Position numbers and translations under genes: made by a program. From Paenibacillus aceris (lineage in GTDB: Bacteria > Bacillota > Bacilli > Paenibacillales > NBRC-103111): a DNA stretch of 64,000 nt. The stretch covers positions 62,001 to 126,000 of the forward strand of contig NZ_JAGGKV010000020.1 in assembly GCF_017874035.1 (NCBI RefSeq), in the 5' to 3' direction. The stretch's first letter is position 1. Each line of letters begins with the position of its first letter. Shown here piece after piece: positions 24,323-33,004 of the stretch. Under the pieces are notes generated by a model. It worked only from the letters and a program-made list of their open reading frames with translations, was not told the origin of the DNA and made no database searches.

Positions 24323-25273
24323 ATGAAGCATCAACTTTTCTTTCGTGAGGATCAGACCTTTACGATTGCCCAATTTACAGACATACATTGGAAAGATAAC
24401 GGCACTCTTGATCTACAGACGAGAAAGCTGATGGAAGAAGTGCTGGATGCCGAGCAGCCTGATCTTGTCGTATTTACGGGCGACGTCATTTACACCGGGT
24501 ACGTGACACCGGGCGAACCCGTCTGCGAACAACCGCTGGAGGCGTTTCGGGAAGCCGTCCACGCCGCGGAATCCCGCGGAATTCCATGGGCGGTTGTGTT
24601 CGGCAACCACGATACGGAATCCGTGATTACCCGTGAGGAGCTTATGCAGTCCGTGCTTCAGTATCCGAACACGGTTACACAGCACGGCCCTCACGACATT
24701 AATGGAGTGGGCAACTTTACGTTGTCCATTCAAGATGCCGGCGGGCAAGACGCAGTTGCCCTGTTTTTTTTGGACTCGGGCAATCTTTCACCCGTGCCTC
24801 ATATCAAAGGATACGATTGGATTCGGAGCGATCAAATCGCATGGTACAAGGAAGCTTCAAGAAAGCTTCAATCCGGTAATGGGGACCAGCCATTGCCTGC
24901 ACTCGCTTTCTTCCATATCCCGCTGCCGGAATATCAACAAGTCTGGAATTCCGCGACATGTTATGGGAATAAGTTCGAAAATGTGTGCTGTGCGCCCGTT
25001 AACTCAGGTCTATTCGCAGCCATGGTGGAAATGGGGGATGTCATGGGTACTTTCTGCGGCCACGATCACATCAACGACTTCTGGGGCGAGCTGCACGGCA
25101 TCCGGCTTTGCTACGGCCGAGCTACCGGCTACAACACGTACGGTCAAGAAGGCTTCCCTCGCGGCGCACGGATGATTCGGCTTCGCCAAGGCGAGCGCAG
25201 TTTCGAGACATGGCTGCGATTAGCCGACGGTACAGTTGTAAGTGAGCAACCCGAGCACACGCCGGGCGAATAA
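24323..25273 (+). CDS. Calcineurin-like metallophosphoesterase
   Basis: 316 residues. The metal-binding motifs of this superfamily are present in order: AQFTDIHW (D-x-H), VFTGDVIYTG (GD), VVFGNHDTES (GNHD), FFHIPLPEY and FCGHDHINDFWG (GHxH type). The arrangement and length resemble Dcr2/Siw14-like cytoplasmic members of unknown substrate. No signal peptide. ATATGGAGGG precedes the ATG. It is divergent from the DUF4091 gene and followed at 30 bp by a DMT transporter on the same strand. Its physiological substrate is unknown. Confidence 0.88.
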   Translation: MKHQLFFREDQTFTIAQFTDIHWKDNGTLDLQTRKLMEEVLDAEQPDLVVFTGDVIYTGYVTPGEPVCEQPLEAFREAVHAAESRGIPWAVVFGNHDTESVITREELMQSVLQYPNTVTQHGPHDINGVGNFTLSIQDAGGQDAVALFFLDSGNLSPVPHIKGYDWIRSDQIAWYKEASRKLQSGNGDQPLPALAFFHIPLPEYQQVWNSATCYGNKFENVCCAPVNSGLFAAMVEMGDVMGTFCGHDHINDFWGELHGIRLCYGRATGYNTYGQEGFPRGARMIRLRQGERSFETWLRLADGTVVSEQPEHTPGE

Positions 25274-25302
25274 TTTTACCCATTTTGTTTGGAGATGATG
25301 GC

Positions 25303-26163
25303 TTGGTTATCGTATCAATCTTACTTGTCATAGCTTCCGGCCTAACTCATGCCATTTGGAGCTTATTTACCAAAAGCAGCCGAAACAAAAGTGTTTTCCT
25401 ATGGTCGATCATTATGGTCACCACCGTGGTCTTGCTTCCTTTTCTGATCAGAGAATTATGGGTTCATCCCTTATCCTTAGCTTCATACGGACTTTTGTTA
25501 TTGTCAGCAGCTCTGCAGAGCGCCTACGCTCTTTTATTAGCACGTACCTACAACATGGGGGATTTGTCTCAAATCTATCCGATTATGCGGGGCACCAGCA
25601 CTTTATTCATACCTATTGTCGGTGTTTTGTTCCTAAGAGAATCCTTATCCTTATACGGTTGGCTCGGACTTCTCTGTATGGTCATTGGCTTCGTTTCTTT
25701 AAGTGGCATTTTCACCGCTAAAAAAACAGGCAAGGTCTCAGCCGCCTCTATCAAACCATTTCTGATGGCGCTTTGCGTAGGCTTGGTTACGACCTGCTAT
25801 GTCTTCGTCGATAAGCTGAATCTCCAGCATATTTCGGCCATCTCCTTACTCGAGGTGACGAATATCGGGTTCGTCGCTGCGCTGACGCCAATCGTCATCG
25901 CATCCAAACAGCTGCGCATGGAGTGGAAACTGAACAGCCGAATTATTTTGCTCGGAGCTATACTCAACCCTGGATCTTATCTGTTGTTTTTATTCGCCAT
26001 GAAATATGCGCCAGTTGCCCATATCTCCCCGATACGGGAAATCGGAACCGTATTTGCTACGATTCTAGGCATTGTCATCCTCAAGGAAAAGCAAGGCAAG
26101 CAGCGGATTATGTGCTCTATTTTAATAACAATTGGTATCTTCCTGATTGGATTCTTCGGTTGA
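25303..26163 (+). CDS. EamA/DMT-superfamily transporter
   Basis: 286 residues with about ten membrane segments in two EamA repeats (first around SGLTHAIWSLFTKSS to VIGFVSLSG, second from SIKPFLMALCVGLVTTCYVFVDK to the end). Repeat-end motifs YPIMRGTSTLFIPIVGVLFLRE and HISPIREIGTVFATILGIVILKE are typical. The TTG at 25303 has TTTGGAG eight bases upstream and is preferred over the TTG at 25285, which has none. Substrate unknown; DMT proteins export amino acids or other metabolites. It may share the transcript of the preceding phosphoesterase. Confidence 0.85.
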   Translation: MVIVSILLVIASGLTHAIWSLFTKSSRNKSVFLWSIIMVTTVVLLPFLIRELWVHPLSLASYGLLLLSAALQSAYALLLARTYNMGDLSQIYPIMRGTSTLFIPIVGVLFLRESLSLYGWLGLLCMVIGFVSLSGIFTAKKTGKVSAASIKPFLMALCVGLVTTCYVFVDKLNLQHISAISLLEVTNIGFVAALTPIVIASKQLRMEWKLNSRIILLGAILNPGSYLLFLFAMKYAPVAHISPIREIGTVFATILGIVILKEKQGKQRIMCSILITIGIFLIGFFG

Positions 26164-26188
26164 CTTTCATGCCAATGGCGCTTATCAT
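26160..26188 (+). promoter_or_regulatory. Sigma-A promoter of the tetR-type gene
   Basis: TTGACT (26160-26165), 17 bp, TATCAT (26183-26188): five of six matches in each hexamer. The -35 overlaps the stop codon of the DMT gene and the operator palindrome begins two bases after the -10, so a bound repressor would cover the transcript start. Confidence 0.65.
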
Positions 26189-26190
26189 AA

Positions 26191-26208
26191 TGTCAGTGAG
26201 CACTGACA
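26191..26208. promoter_or_regulatory. TetR-type operator, copy 1
   Basis: TGTCAGTGAGCACTGACA, two 8-bp arms around a 2-bp centre. The same arms recur before the MFS gene at 26842. Placement next to the promoter of a TetR-family gene points to autoregulation. Confidence 0.75.
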
Positions 26209-26230
26209 TTGATTCAGAAGAGGGATTCCC

Positions 26231-26824
26231 ATGGATAGCATCACCAGCAAGCTCAGCAGCAGCGATAAACTGCTATTATCCGCACTCAATTTGATCGCAG
26301 AGAAGGGCTACAACGGAGTAACCACGCTCGAAATCGCCACCGCGGCAGGTCTCAGCGAGAAGACCTTATTCCGTCATTTCGGCAGTAAGCAGAAGCTGCT
26401 TGAGGCTGCTTTTGACCGCTATCATTACGCCGAAGAAATGAAGAAGTTGTTTGCCGAAAAGCTGGTGTGGGATCTTCAGCAAGATTTGCTCCTGGTTAGT
26501 CGCACGTATCACGAGATTATGAACCGCAATCGGAAAATGATTCAGATCTCGCTCAAAGAAGATGGGCAGCTGCCGGGATTCCGTGCGCGCACCCAAAAGC
26601 ATCCTCAGCAATTACTGGAATTCCTAACCGATTATTTCACTTTGATGGCGGAGAAAGGCAAAATGATTTCCGACAACCCGGAGCTTCACGCCTTCTCCTT
26701 CATGATGATGCAATTCGGCGCGTTCATTAACGATCTCGACAGCCGTACGAATTACTCCAATATCGGTTTAGAGCCTTTTGTGCAAGAGAGTGTCAAAATT
26801 TTTGCTAGGGCCCTTCAGCTCTAG
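26231..26824 (+). CDS. TetR/AcrR-family transcriptional repressor
   Basis: 197 residues. The N-terminal helix-turn-helix is canonical (LLLSALNLIAEKGYNGVTTLEIATAAGLSEKTLFRHFGSKQKLLEAAF, helices at about 14-60); the remainder is a helical ligand-binding domain. Identical palindromic half-sites lie upstream of this gene and of the MFS exporter that follows, so it most likely represses itself and the exporter until a drug or metabolite binds. Confidence 0.93.
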   Translation: MDSITSKLSSSDKLLLSALNLIAEKGYNGVTTLEIATAAGLSEKTLFRHFGSKQKLLEAAFDRYHYAEEMKKLFAEKLVWDLQQDLLLVSRTYHEIMNRNRKMIQISLKEDGQLPGFRARTQKHPQQLLEFLTDYFTLMAEKGKMISDNPELHAFSFMMMQFGAFINDLDSRTNYSNIGLEPFVQESVKIFARALQL

Positions 26825-26841
26825 TTTTTTTACCCCATACG

Positions 26842-26859
26842 TGTCAGTCAGTACTGACA
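26842..26859. promoter_or_regulatory. TetR-type operator, copy 2
   Basis: TGTCAGTCAGTACTGACA repeats the TGTCAGT/ACTGACA arms of copy 1 with a 4-bp centre, 29 bp upstream of the MFS start. Together the two sites define the regulator's recognition sequence. Confidence 0.72.
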
Positions 26860-26887
26860 GTCATACTAAAAAGGAAGTGATTAACGG

Positions 26888-28333
26888 ATGATAAGCTCAA
26901 TGCCGAACGCAGCGGCGGATCTAGTGCCTCAGCAAGCAAGCCATCATAAATTAATGCGTGTTTTAATGTTTACACTGACCATTTCCATGATGACCGGTGT
27001 CATGTTCAACATCGCTCTGCCTAAGATCAGCGAGCAGTTCTCCCTTAGCCTTTCTCAAGTGAGCTGGCTCTCCTCCGCATACATTCTGATCTACGCGATA
27101 GGCTCAGTCACTTACGGAAAGCTGGCAGACCGCTATACGCTTAAGAGCATCGTCACCTTCGGACTTCTTGTATTCGCTGCCGGTTCACTCATCGGGCTGA
27201 CTTCGCAAACCTTTGCCATGGCCCTCGCGGGTAGATGCCTGCAAGCTGCAGGAGCTGCGGTCATTCCCGCGATTTCCATGATCATCCCTTTGCGCTATTT
27301 TGCTCCCGAGCGCAGAGGGGCCGCTCTGGGCATGACCGCAGTAGGCTTGGCATTCGGCAATGCCCTTGGCCCAGTTGTCGCGGCATTAATTGTAAGCACC
27401 GTTCATTGGCGCTGGCTGTTTGCTGTGCCTTTGCTTGTTTTGGCGGTTCTTCCTCTATACCGCGCATATTTGAAAGAAGAGAAGCTGGGGGCCTCGGGCA
27501 CCTTTGACTGGCTTGGCGGCATACTGCTCGCCGTTACGATTGCTTTACTTTTGTTGAGTGTAACGAAGGGATTGTGGTTATTCCTCGGTGCCCTTCTTGC
27601 TTTAGGCTTATTCATTGCGCGAATTTCCAAGGCGAGGGAGCCCTTTATTGCGCCGAAGCTTTTTCGCAATACCAAATACACGCTTGGATTGACGATCTCC
27701 TTCCTCGTTAACGGCACCTGCTGCTCTCTTTATGTGCTCAGCCCGCTGCTGTTAGCCAACGTTCAAAAGCTGCCCTCCATTTGGATCGGCTTCATGATGG
27801 TCCCTGCCGCAGCCGCAGCGGCTATTTTCGGACGCAAAGGCGGCAAACTTGCGGATGCCAAAGGCAACTCCTTTGTCGCTTATTTGGCAGCCGGCTTACT
27901 CGTGAGCTGCTTTGTGCTGCTCTCCACGTTTACCGGCGGATCTCCGCTGCTCATCGCCGCTTTTCTGATACTGGGCAACGTCGGGCAGTCCTTCCTGGTC
28001 ATCGCCGTCTCCAACTCCGTGTCCAGAACCCTGCAGGTGGAACAGGCAGGCGTCGGTATGGGCATGCTGGCTATGGTCAACTTCATTGCGCAGGGCATCG
28101 CGATCGGCGTCTATAGCAAAGCCGTTGACCTTGGCTCTTTGGGGATTCCCAGCTGGAACCCGCTGTATCGTTATGCAGCTGGATCTATTTTCAGTAATAT
28201 TAGCCTTGTGCTTGCTGCTTTGCAGTTGGTGATTTGGATTGTGTTTTACTTCACGTTTGGCCGGGGGCGCGGTGTGAACAAAGTCACACAAACTGCTAAT
28301 GCGCAAAACCCCCCGCGCACCTTTTCTGCCTGA
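26888..28333 (+). CDS. MFS multidrug-type exporter (DHA2-like)
   Basis: 481 residues with about fourteen membrane segments. Typical drug/proton antiporter motifs are LPKISEQFSLSLSQVSWLSSAYIL, the loop GKLADRYTLKS (motif A) and AGRCLQAAGAAVIPAISMIIPLRYF with FGNALGPVVAALIV (motif C-like). It would expel a toxic compound across the membrane. It follows the TetR-type repressor and has that repressor's operator upstream, so it is probably inducible by its own substrate. The ribosome binding site AAGGAAGTGA is about nine bases ahead of the ATG. Confidence 0.9.
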   Translation: MISSMPNAAADLVPQQASHHKLMRVLMFTLTISMMTGVMFNIALPKISEQFSLSLSQVSWLSSAYILIYAIGSVTYGKLADRYTLKSIVTFGLLVFAAGSLIGLTSQTFAMALAGRCLQAAGAAVIPAISMIIPLRYFAPERRGAALGMTAVGLAFGNALGPVVAALIVSTVHWRWLFAVPLLVLAVLPLYRAYLKEEKLGASGTFDWLGGILLAVTIALLLLSVTKGLWLFLGALLALGLFIARISKAREPFIAPKLFRNTKYTLGLTISFLVNGTCCSLYVLSPLLLANVQKLPSIWIGFMMVPAAAAAAIFGRKGGKLADAKGNSFVAYLAAGLLVSCFVLLSTFTGGSPLLIAAFLILGNVGQSFLVIAVSNSVSRTLQVEQAGVGMGMLAMVNFIAQGIAIGVYSKAVDLGSLGIPSWNPLYRYAAGSIFSNISLVLAALQLVIWIVFYFTFGRGRGVNKVTQTANAQNPPRTFSA

Positions 28334-28539
28334 TTAGCTTCCATGTAGCTAGTTCACACACCGGATCTACCCGCACAAATTCCACCAATCGAGTCTACTC
28401 GCCGAAAACCACATTTTATCCCGAGTTAGCGGTCTTATGGACTCTTACTCCCTAGCAGTCCTCTTGCTGCTTCCTCCATAAAAGAGATAAGCCCGCTCCG
28501 CTGTCCCTGCAACTGGCCTGTTGTTGGCCACCCCTTAGG

Positions 28540-28714
28540 GGAACTACATTCCCTTATTTAGTCAAAATCGGCATTTCGGGAGTTGGAGAGGAACTACAGG
28601 GTCCTATTTCAACGAATTTGGACTCATTTCCACCAAAATTGCGAAATAGCAGCCCCTAGTTCCCTCTCACTCGCTCAATCGGCTGTTTTTGACGAAATAG
28701 CGCCCTGTAGTTCC
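28540..28714. repeat. Dispersed 20-bp repeat, locus A (two direct, two inverted copies)
   Basis: The gene-free gap 28334-28772 holds GGAACTACATTCCCTTATTT at 28540-28559 and GGAACTACAGGGTCCTATTT at 28590-28609, then inverted copies AAATAGCAGCCCCTAGTTCC at 28644-28663 and AAATAGCGCCCTGTAGTTCC at 28695-28714. Spacing is about 50 bp throughout. The block could fold into a large stem. No open frame is convincing in this gap. Confidence 0.8.
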
Positions 28715-28729
28715 CTACCTTCAATCAAA

Positions 28730-28756
28730 GAAGGACCTCTTCAAAAGAGGTCCTTC
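28730..28756 (-). terminator. Terminator at the end of the eCIS operon
   Basis: A perfect 12-bp stem, GAAGGACCTCTT with AAGAGGTCCTTC, around a 3-base loop, 17 bp past the last eCIS stop codon. The following minus-strand sequence is TTTGATTG, a weak U-tract, so termination may be partial or bidirectional. Confidence 0.65.
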
Positions 28757-28772
28757 GCTCAATCCCTGCTAT

Positions 28773-30467
28773 TTACTCCGCGTCGCTCCCAGCCGAAGCC
28801 GCTTCCCGTATCGCAGACAGTGCCTCGTCTAGTGAGCCGCTGCCACTGCCACTGCCCCCGCTGCTCGCCGGACTCGCCATCTCAGCGCTGTACGCCCACC
28901 AGCGCACGCGCACGTTCGACGGCTCGGACGTTTGCTGCACTTTCACGCCGATCCGGAAAGTGCCCTTCTGCGGATAGGCGATCGTGCCGATCTTCACTTC
29001 TGGCGCATCAGGCTCAAACTCGCTGCCCTTGAACACATCGGATGCTCCGCCATACACTCGCTCTCCGCTGGACAGTATATCGGAGAAGGCATCACCGCTG
29101 CTCTCTTCCAGACTCGTGATGATCAGCACATTGCCCTCACCAAGTCCGTGCGCGATCTCGCCGGAGAAAAAGCTTTTGGTCGCTTTCCCGAACGGCGACA
29201 CGGAAATCTTCGTGAACGGCTCTATAGGTATACTTACTACGCCGCTCACAATGCCGGCTATGCCGCTTCCGCCACCGGCCGGAATTCCCAAATCGAAAGA
29301 AAGCTCACTAATCGCTTTATTGAAGTTGACCTTAAACTCCGGCGGCTGCCCCGGCGCCAATGTTTTCACTTTGGATTTCGTCACAAACTGCCCGGACGTT
29401 TCATCGCGGTATTCGCTCGCTTGAGCAAGTCTGTACATCATGGAGGAATTGTACACATACTCCCCAAACGGCACTTGCTCAACACTCTCAATTACATAAG
29501 TCGGTCCCACCTGGATGAGACATATTTTAGCCAAATAAATACAAGGCTCAGACGGGGCCTCCAAGGAAGCTTCCAACGATTGTTTCACGAAATCCGTCAT
29601 CAAGCGTTCCCGAACGGCATCGCCAATGATTTGAACTTCACCGACAGCCTGCGCCTGCAGCTCCAGCTGCTTGTCATCCAGCTTCAACACAGCCGTACTC
29701 GTCTGCACGCCGATCGTCGCTTTCACGCCCACGCTGCTGTCCGCCCGCAGAAGCACCTTCATTTCATACTCGCTCTCTTGCTCGTCCTGCGGCTCTTCGA
29801 ACACGATCGAATTTCCATCAATCGCTTCCACTCGATCAGCTGCCAGCTCATAATGGAAGGAAATCCGACCGGCCTTCAACGTCTTCTCAAAACGCAGCTT
29901 CATCTCAAACAACTGACCCGGATTGACATAACGAGGCGTTGTCTGAAGCACCCGCACATGGGAGTCTTGATAGAGCACGACCGTTTGGTCGGTCAAATTC
30001 GCCAAAGGCAGGTTTGCAGGGTCAGGCGCATCCTCGCGGATAAAAAGCCGGTAGCTTTCCAGCACACGATTATAATCATTAATTTCATCCGAGCGCACAG
30101 AGGAATTGGCTACGGCGTGAACGGGTTCTTTTTCCTTTTCGTCATAAGCAATACAGAGATATACATTCTTCGCGTACTCGTTGTTGCTGAACCCATCCAT
30201 CATCGAAAGCTTCAAAGTCATCGGTGAAGGCACGACAATTTCCCGGCCCAGCGCATCGATCGCAGCTCCCATTTCAACGGAAACCGACTTCTCGTCGACA
30301 GCGACAACTTGCAAGCCTGTTAGTACACCAGACCCGTGCAGGAGACGGTTCATCATTCTGCGCTTGTCATTGAAGTATTTTTGCTCGGATTCAAAATCCC
30401 TGACCGTCAACAGCTTTCCATAGAAATACCGATTGCGCTCAAACGGGTAATAGCGTGTTTTTTTCAT
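28773..30467 (-). CDS. eCIS-associated protein, last gene of the cluster
   Basis: 564 residues; the ATG at 30467 has GGTGAGGGG six bases ahead. The N-terminus (KKTRYYPFERNRYFYGKLLTVRDFESEQKYFNDKRRMMNRLL, then HGSGVLTGLQVVAVDE) is a pattern I associate with a protein found repeatedly in eCIS loci next to baseplate genes; its role is not established. The middle is beta-rich, and residues about 410 to the end include a Gly-rich low-complexity tail (SSGGSGSGSG). It could be a baseplate-peripheral or fibre-like component. It follows the gpI-like gene after 39 bp and ends the operon. No enzymatic motif is visible. Confidence 0.75.
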   Translation of the reverse strand: MKKTRYYPFERNRYFYGKLLTVRDFESEQKYFNDKRRMMNRLLHGSGVLTGLQVVAVDEKSVSVEMGAAIDALGREIVVPSPMTLKLSMMDGFSNNEYAKNVYLCIAYDEKEKEPVHAVANSSVRSDEINDYNRVLESYRLFIREDAPDPANLPLANLTDQTVVLYQDSHVRVLQTTPRYVNPGQLFEMKLRFEKTLKAGRISFHYELAADRVEAIDGNSIVFEEPQDEQESEYEMKVLLRADSSVGVKATIGVQTSTAVLKLDDKQLELQAQAVGEVQIIGDAVRERLMTDFVKQSLEASLEAPSEPCIYLAKICLIQVGPTYVIESVEQVPFGEYVYNSSMMYRLAQASEYRDETSGQFVTKSKVKTLAPGQPPEFKVNFNKAISELSFDLGIPAGGGSGIAGIVSGVVSIPIEPFTKISVSPFGKATKSFFSGEIAHGLGEGNVLIITSLEESSGDAFSDILSSGERVYGGASDVFKGSEFEPDAPEVKIGTIAYPQKGTFRIGVKVQQTSEPSNVRVRWWAYSAEMASPASSGGSGSGSGSLDEALSAIREAASAGSDAE

Positions 30468-30506
30468 AAGTATCCCCTCACCTTCCAAGGCTTATTTCGA
30501 TTTCGT

Positions 30507-32621
30507 TTATTCGATTTCGGAATCCAGTTCCAAACGGGTATGTATATCCATGCGTTTATCTCGATCTACATCGATCAGCACCGTGTTGTAAGGCATTGAG
30601 GAACGCTGGTCGAGCGTTAATAACGTAGGCTCAGATAAGTAAGTATTAATGCCCAAGTACGTATGCATATCCGCGTACATCCACGGCTGCAGTACGATAA
30701 GTTTGCCTTCGGTATAGGCGGGCTTCTGGTCTTCAATAATCTGTTCAATGGTAAGACGCTGCGCATCGGTTCGCACCACTTCGGGCTTCAGCATAATGCA
30801 GAAGCAGTAAGGATTATCCCCGTATAACTGGGCAAAAAGCTGCCGCAACTCCGACGTCTCCTGCATCTGCTTAAATTGAAAATATTCAAGCAAAAAAGGT
30901 TCAGAGCCCGTATAAATCTTCAGCATGTTAATCAAGCCCTCGCGAGTACCGCGCAATTTATACAGTTCAGGCGCCTGCTTGATCAGCTCCCTTAGCTTCT
31001 TCGCTCCCCATGCCTCATGATCCGTGATTGCCAGCCAACAGCCTAACCATTCCAGATAAGTGCCGGATACCGCATCCGGATCAAAATGAGCGGAAATATG
31101 GTCGATTTTATCCTCCATATCATCAAAAAACGTGCTGAACATCGCCAGAAAGCGCTCCAGAAAAGGGCTATGCTCCTCATCCTGCTGATAAATCGGCGGC
31201 AAATACGCAATTAAGGACGTCCTTGGGAAGTAGACCCGCAGCTTGCGAATGTAAGGCGACTTTTGTTCGCTGCCGATCAGCTCCATTTTGAACCAAAGAT
31301 AACGGCCCTTCGCTTTCAGCAGCGCATCTTTGGGATTGAGAATCGGCTCTGACCATAAGTCGCGCGTAGCCGCCAGCTTTTCACGCACCCCAATGTCCGG
31401 ATCCGTCAAATAGCTCGTATAATTGACATAGTCGCCATCTACCAAACCTTCACTTTCATCCGAGGCAAAATAGGAAAAGCGAACCTGAGTCTCCTCCGGA
31501 ATGTCGGCTTCTAGGCGAATTTTGTGCCACTGCGTTTCGGTTTCTGTCGTATCCAAGTCTCCCGAGAAATAAACCGCCTCCGGCAGCTGCGTACCCTCCA
31601 GCAGCATCGTCCGGGCACGAAGATCAAGCAAGCTGATCTGACCACTGATCCGGTCGAACACATACAGCCGATTCCGGCTGTCGTGCACCAACGTGTCCGT
31701 TCGTCCACGGAAATTCGTAACTTTATCGAATAGCTCGCCATTTCCGCGGTATTTGAGAATAAAACGTTCGGTTACCCCTTCTTGCTGCGCGTATCCGCTG
31801 TCCCCTATATAGAGATTATGATTCGTATCAATGGAAATGCCAGCAAAGCGCCCTTCCTGCTCGAGCTTAAAATGCAGCGGCTCCCGGCCATCCTCCTGGA
31901 ACACCGTAACCGTTCTGAGGTGCGTATCCAGCAAGGCCAAAGTACCGTCTGCCGCAGCAGTGAAATAACGCCCCTTCAGTTCAGAAACATCGACCGCTTC
32001 TTCCATGCGATGCCTGTCATGCTCATAGACGCGCACGACCTCGCCTGCCGAATTCCATTGAAGGATGCCAATCCTGCCGCCTTTGGGGACTTCCGGACTT
32101 CCATTCATACCAACCGCAATATCCAACGGAACTGTCGTATAAAACGTATGCTTCGCAGCTAACTTCGAATTGACCGAGAGCGGAAACAGCTCCAGTCCCT
32201 GCCACGTATCAACCGCCCACATGGTCTGACCATTGGAGAGAGAGTACACAGCAAGCCTTCTTTCAGTCGCCAGCTCGCTATCTGCAATGACCAGTAGATC
32301 TGACATGGATGCCAGCTTCGCTTGATGGCTGAACAGCCCATGCCCGTGCCGAAATAACGACTCGAGATGGCGGCTTTGATCATCATAGACCCACACATTC
32401 GAAGCCTCGTCCAGCAAAACAAGCTTCCGGCCAGCGCCGACCGTCATCTCGTGAATCCGGTGAACCCCTTCCAGCTCGTCCGTGCGAACGATGCGATGAA
32501 CGCTGTACTTCTCGGTCTGCCGAATCGAAAAGCCCTGTTCCTGCATGTCGATGTTGGCTTCATATCCCTGCTCCCAGTCGAGCGGTTTGTTCAGTGAAAA
32601 AAACGTTTGTCCATCCTGCAT
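30507..32621 (-). CDS. eCIS tail protein: beta-propeller plus P2 gpI-like domain
   Basis: 704 residues. The first 330 or so consist of repeated short beta units (LVLLDEASNVWVYDD, RRLAVYSLSNGQ, ISIDTNHNLYIGDSG, DSRNRLYVFD) that suggest an NHL-like propeller. The C-terminal 250 residues match the phage tail protein I pattern: LIAYLPPIYQQDEEHSPFLERFLAMFSTFFDDMEDKI and LRELIKQAPELYKLRGTREGL. In contractile tails gpI-type proteins sit at the edge of the baseplate and connect to fibres. The propeller may be a surface-binding module, which would make this a candidate target-recognition protein. GAGGTGACG precedes the ATG. Confidence 0.82.
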   Translation of the reverse strand: MQDGQTFFSLNKPLDWEQGYEANIDMQEQGFSIRQTEKYSVHRIVRTDELEGVHRIHEMTVGAGRKLVLLDEASNVWVYDDQSRHLESLFRHGHGLFSHQAKLASMSDLLVIADSELATERRLAVYSLSNGQTMWAVDTWQGLELFPLSVNSKLAAKHTFYTTVPLDIAVGMNGSPEVPKGGRIGILQWNSAGEVVRVYEHDRHRMEEAVDVSELKGRYFTAAADGTLALLDTHLRTVTVFQEDGREPLHFKLEQEGRFAGISIDTNHNLYIGDSGYAQQEGVTERFILKYRGNGELFDKVTNFRGRTDTLVHDSRNRLYVFDRISGQISLLDLRARTMLLEGTQLPEAVYFSGDLDTTETETQWHKIRLEADIPEETQVRFSYFASDESEGLVDGDYVNYTSYLTDPDIGVREKLAATRDLWSEPILNPKDALLKAKGRYLWFKMELIGSEQKSPYIRKLRVYFPRTSLIAYLPPIYQQDEEHSPFLERFLAMFSTFFDDMEDKIDHISAHFDPDAVSGTYLEWLGCWLAITDHEAWGAKKLRELIKQAPELYKLRGTREGLINMLKIYTGSEPFLLEYFQFKQMQETSELRQLFAQLYGDNPYCFCIMLKPEVVRTDAQRLTIEQIIEDQKPAYTEGKLIVLQPWMYADMHTYLGINTYLSEPTLLTLDQRSSMPYNTVLIDVDRDKRMDIHTRLELDSEIE

Positions 32622-32659
32622 CGTTCGTCACCTCTTTTCTGTCATTACACCGTAAAGCT

Positions 32660-32769
32660 GGCCAACTCCTTAAAACTGCCGGACGTGTGGCGAAAACACC
32701 AACACTCGAGACTTCCCCCATCGCTCACGCTGCAAAGGGGCCAACTCCCCAAAACTGCCACACGTGTGG
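32660..32769. repeat. 31-bp direct repeat inside the eCIS operon gap
   Basis: Two copies of GGCCAACTCC followed by AAAACTGCC and ACGTGTGG lie at 32660-32690 and 32739-32769 (period 79 bp) with four or five mismatches. They lie next to copies of the dispersed 20-bp element in the 383-bp gene-free gap 32622-33004 between two baseplate/tail genes. Confidence 0.7.
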
Positions 32770-32777
32770 AGGTAAGG

Positions 32778-32901
32778 GAACTACAGTCCACTATTCCCTC
32801 CATTTCGGCCCTAATCGGCCATTAGAGGGAACTACAGTCCGCTATTTTACAGATTCCGTGCAATTCGGGCCGATTTGAGCGAAATAAGGCCCTGTAGTTC
32901 C
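32778..32901. repeat. Dispersed 20-bp repeat, locus B (two direct, one inverted copy)
   Basis: GGAACTACAGTCCACTATTC at 32778-32797, GGAACTACAGTCCGCTATTT at 32828-32847 and the inverted AAATAAGGCCCTGTAGTTCC at 32882-32901. Same family and same roughly 50-bp spacing as loci at 28.6 and 55.5 kb. This copy interrupts the otherwise tightly packed eCIS operon. Confidence 0.8.
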
Positions 32902-33004
32902 GCTCAACCGCCAATTAGCAGCTAATTGGTCACATAGCGGACCATTGTTCCCCTTCATCTCTTCCTGCTCCTTAATCTACGCTCCCCGTGCTCCCACCAA
33001 GCGG

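Noticed and set aside
28932-30227. 431-codon open frame on the plus strand, antisense to the last eCIS gene
   Set aside because: It lies wholly opposite a gene with a ribosome binding site and family-like sequence; its translation is His/Arg-rich without domains, a usual by-product of codon bias.
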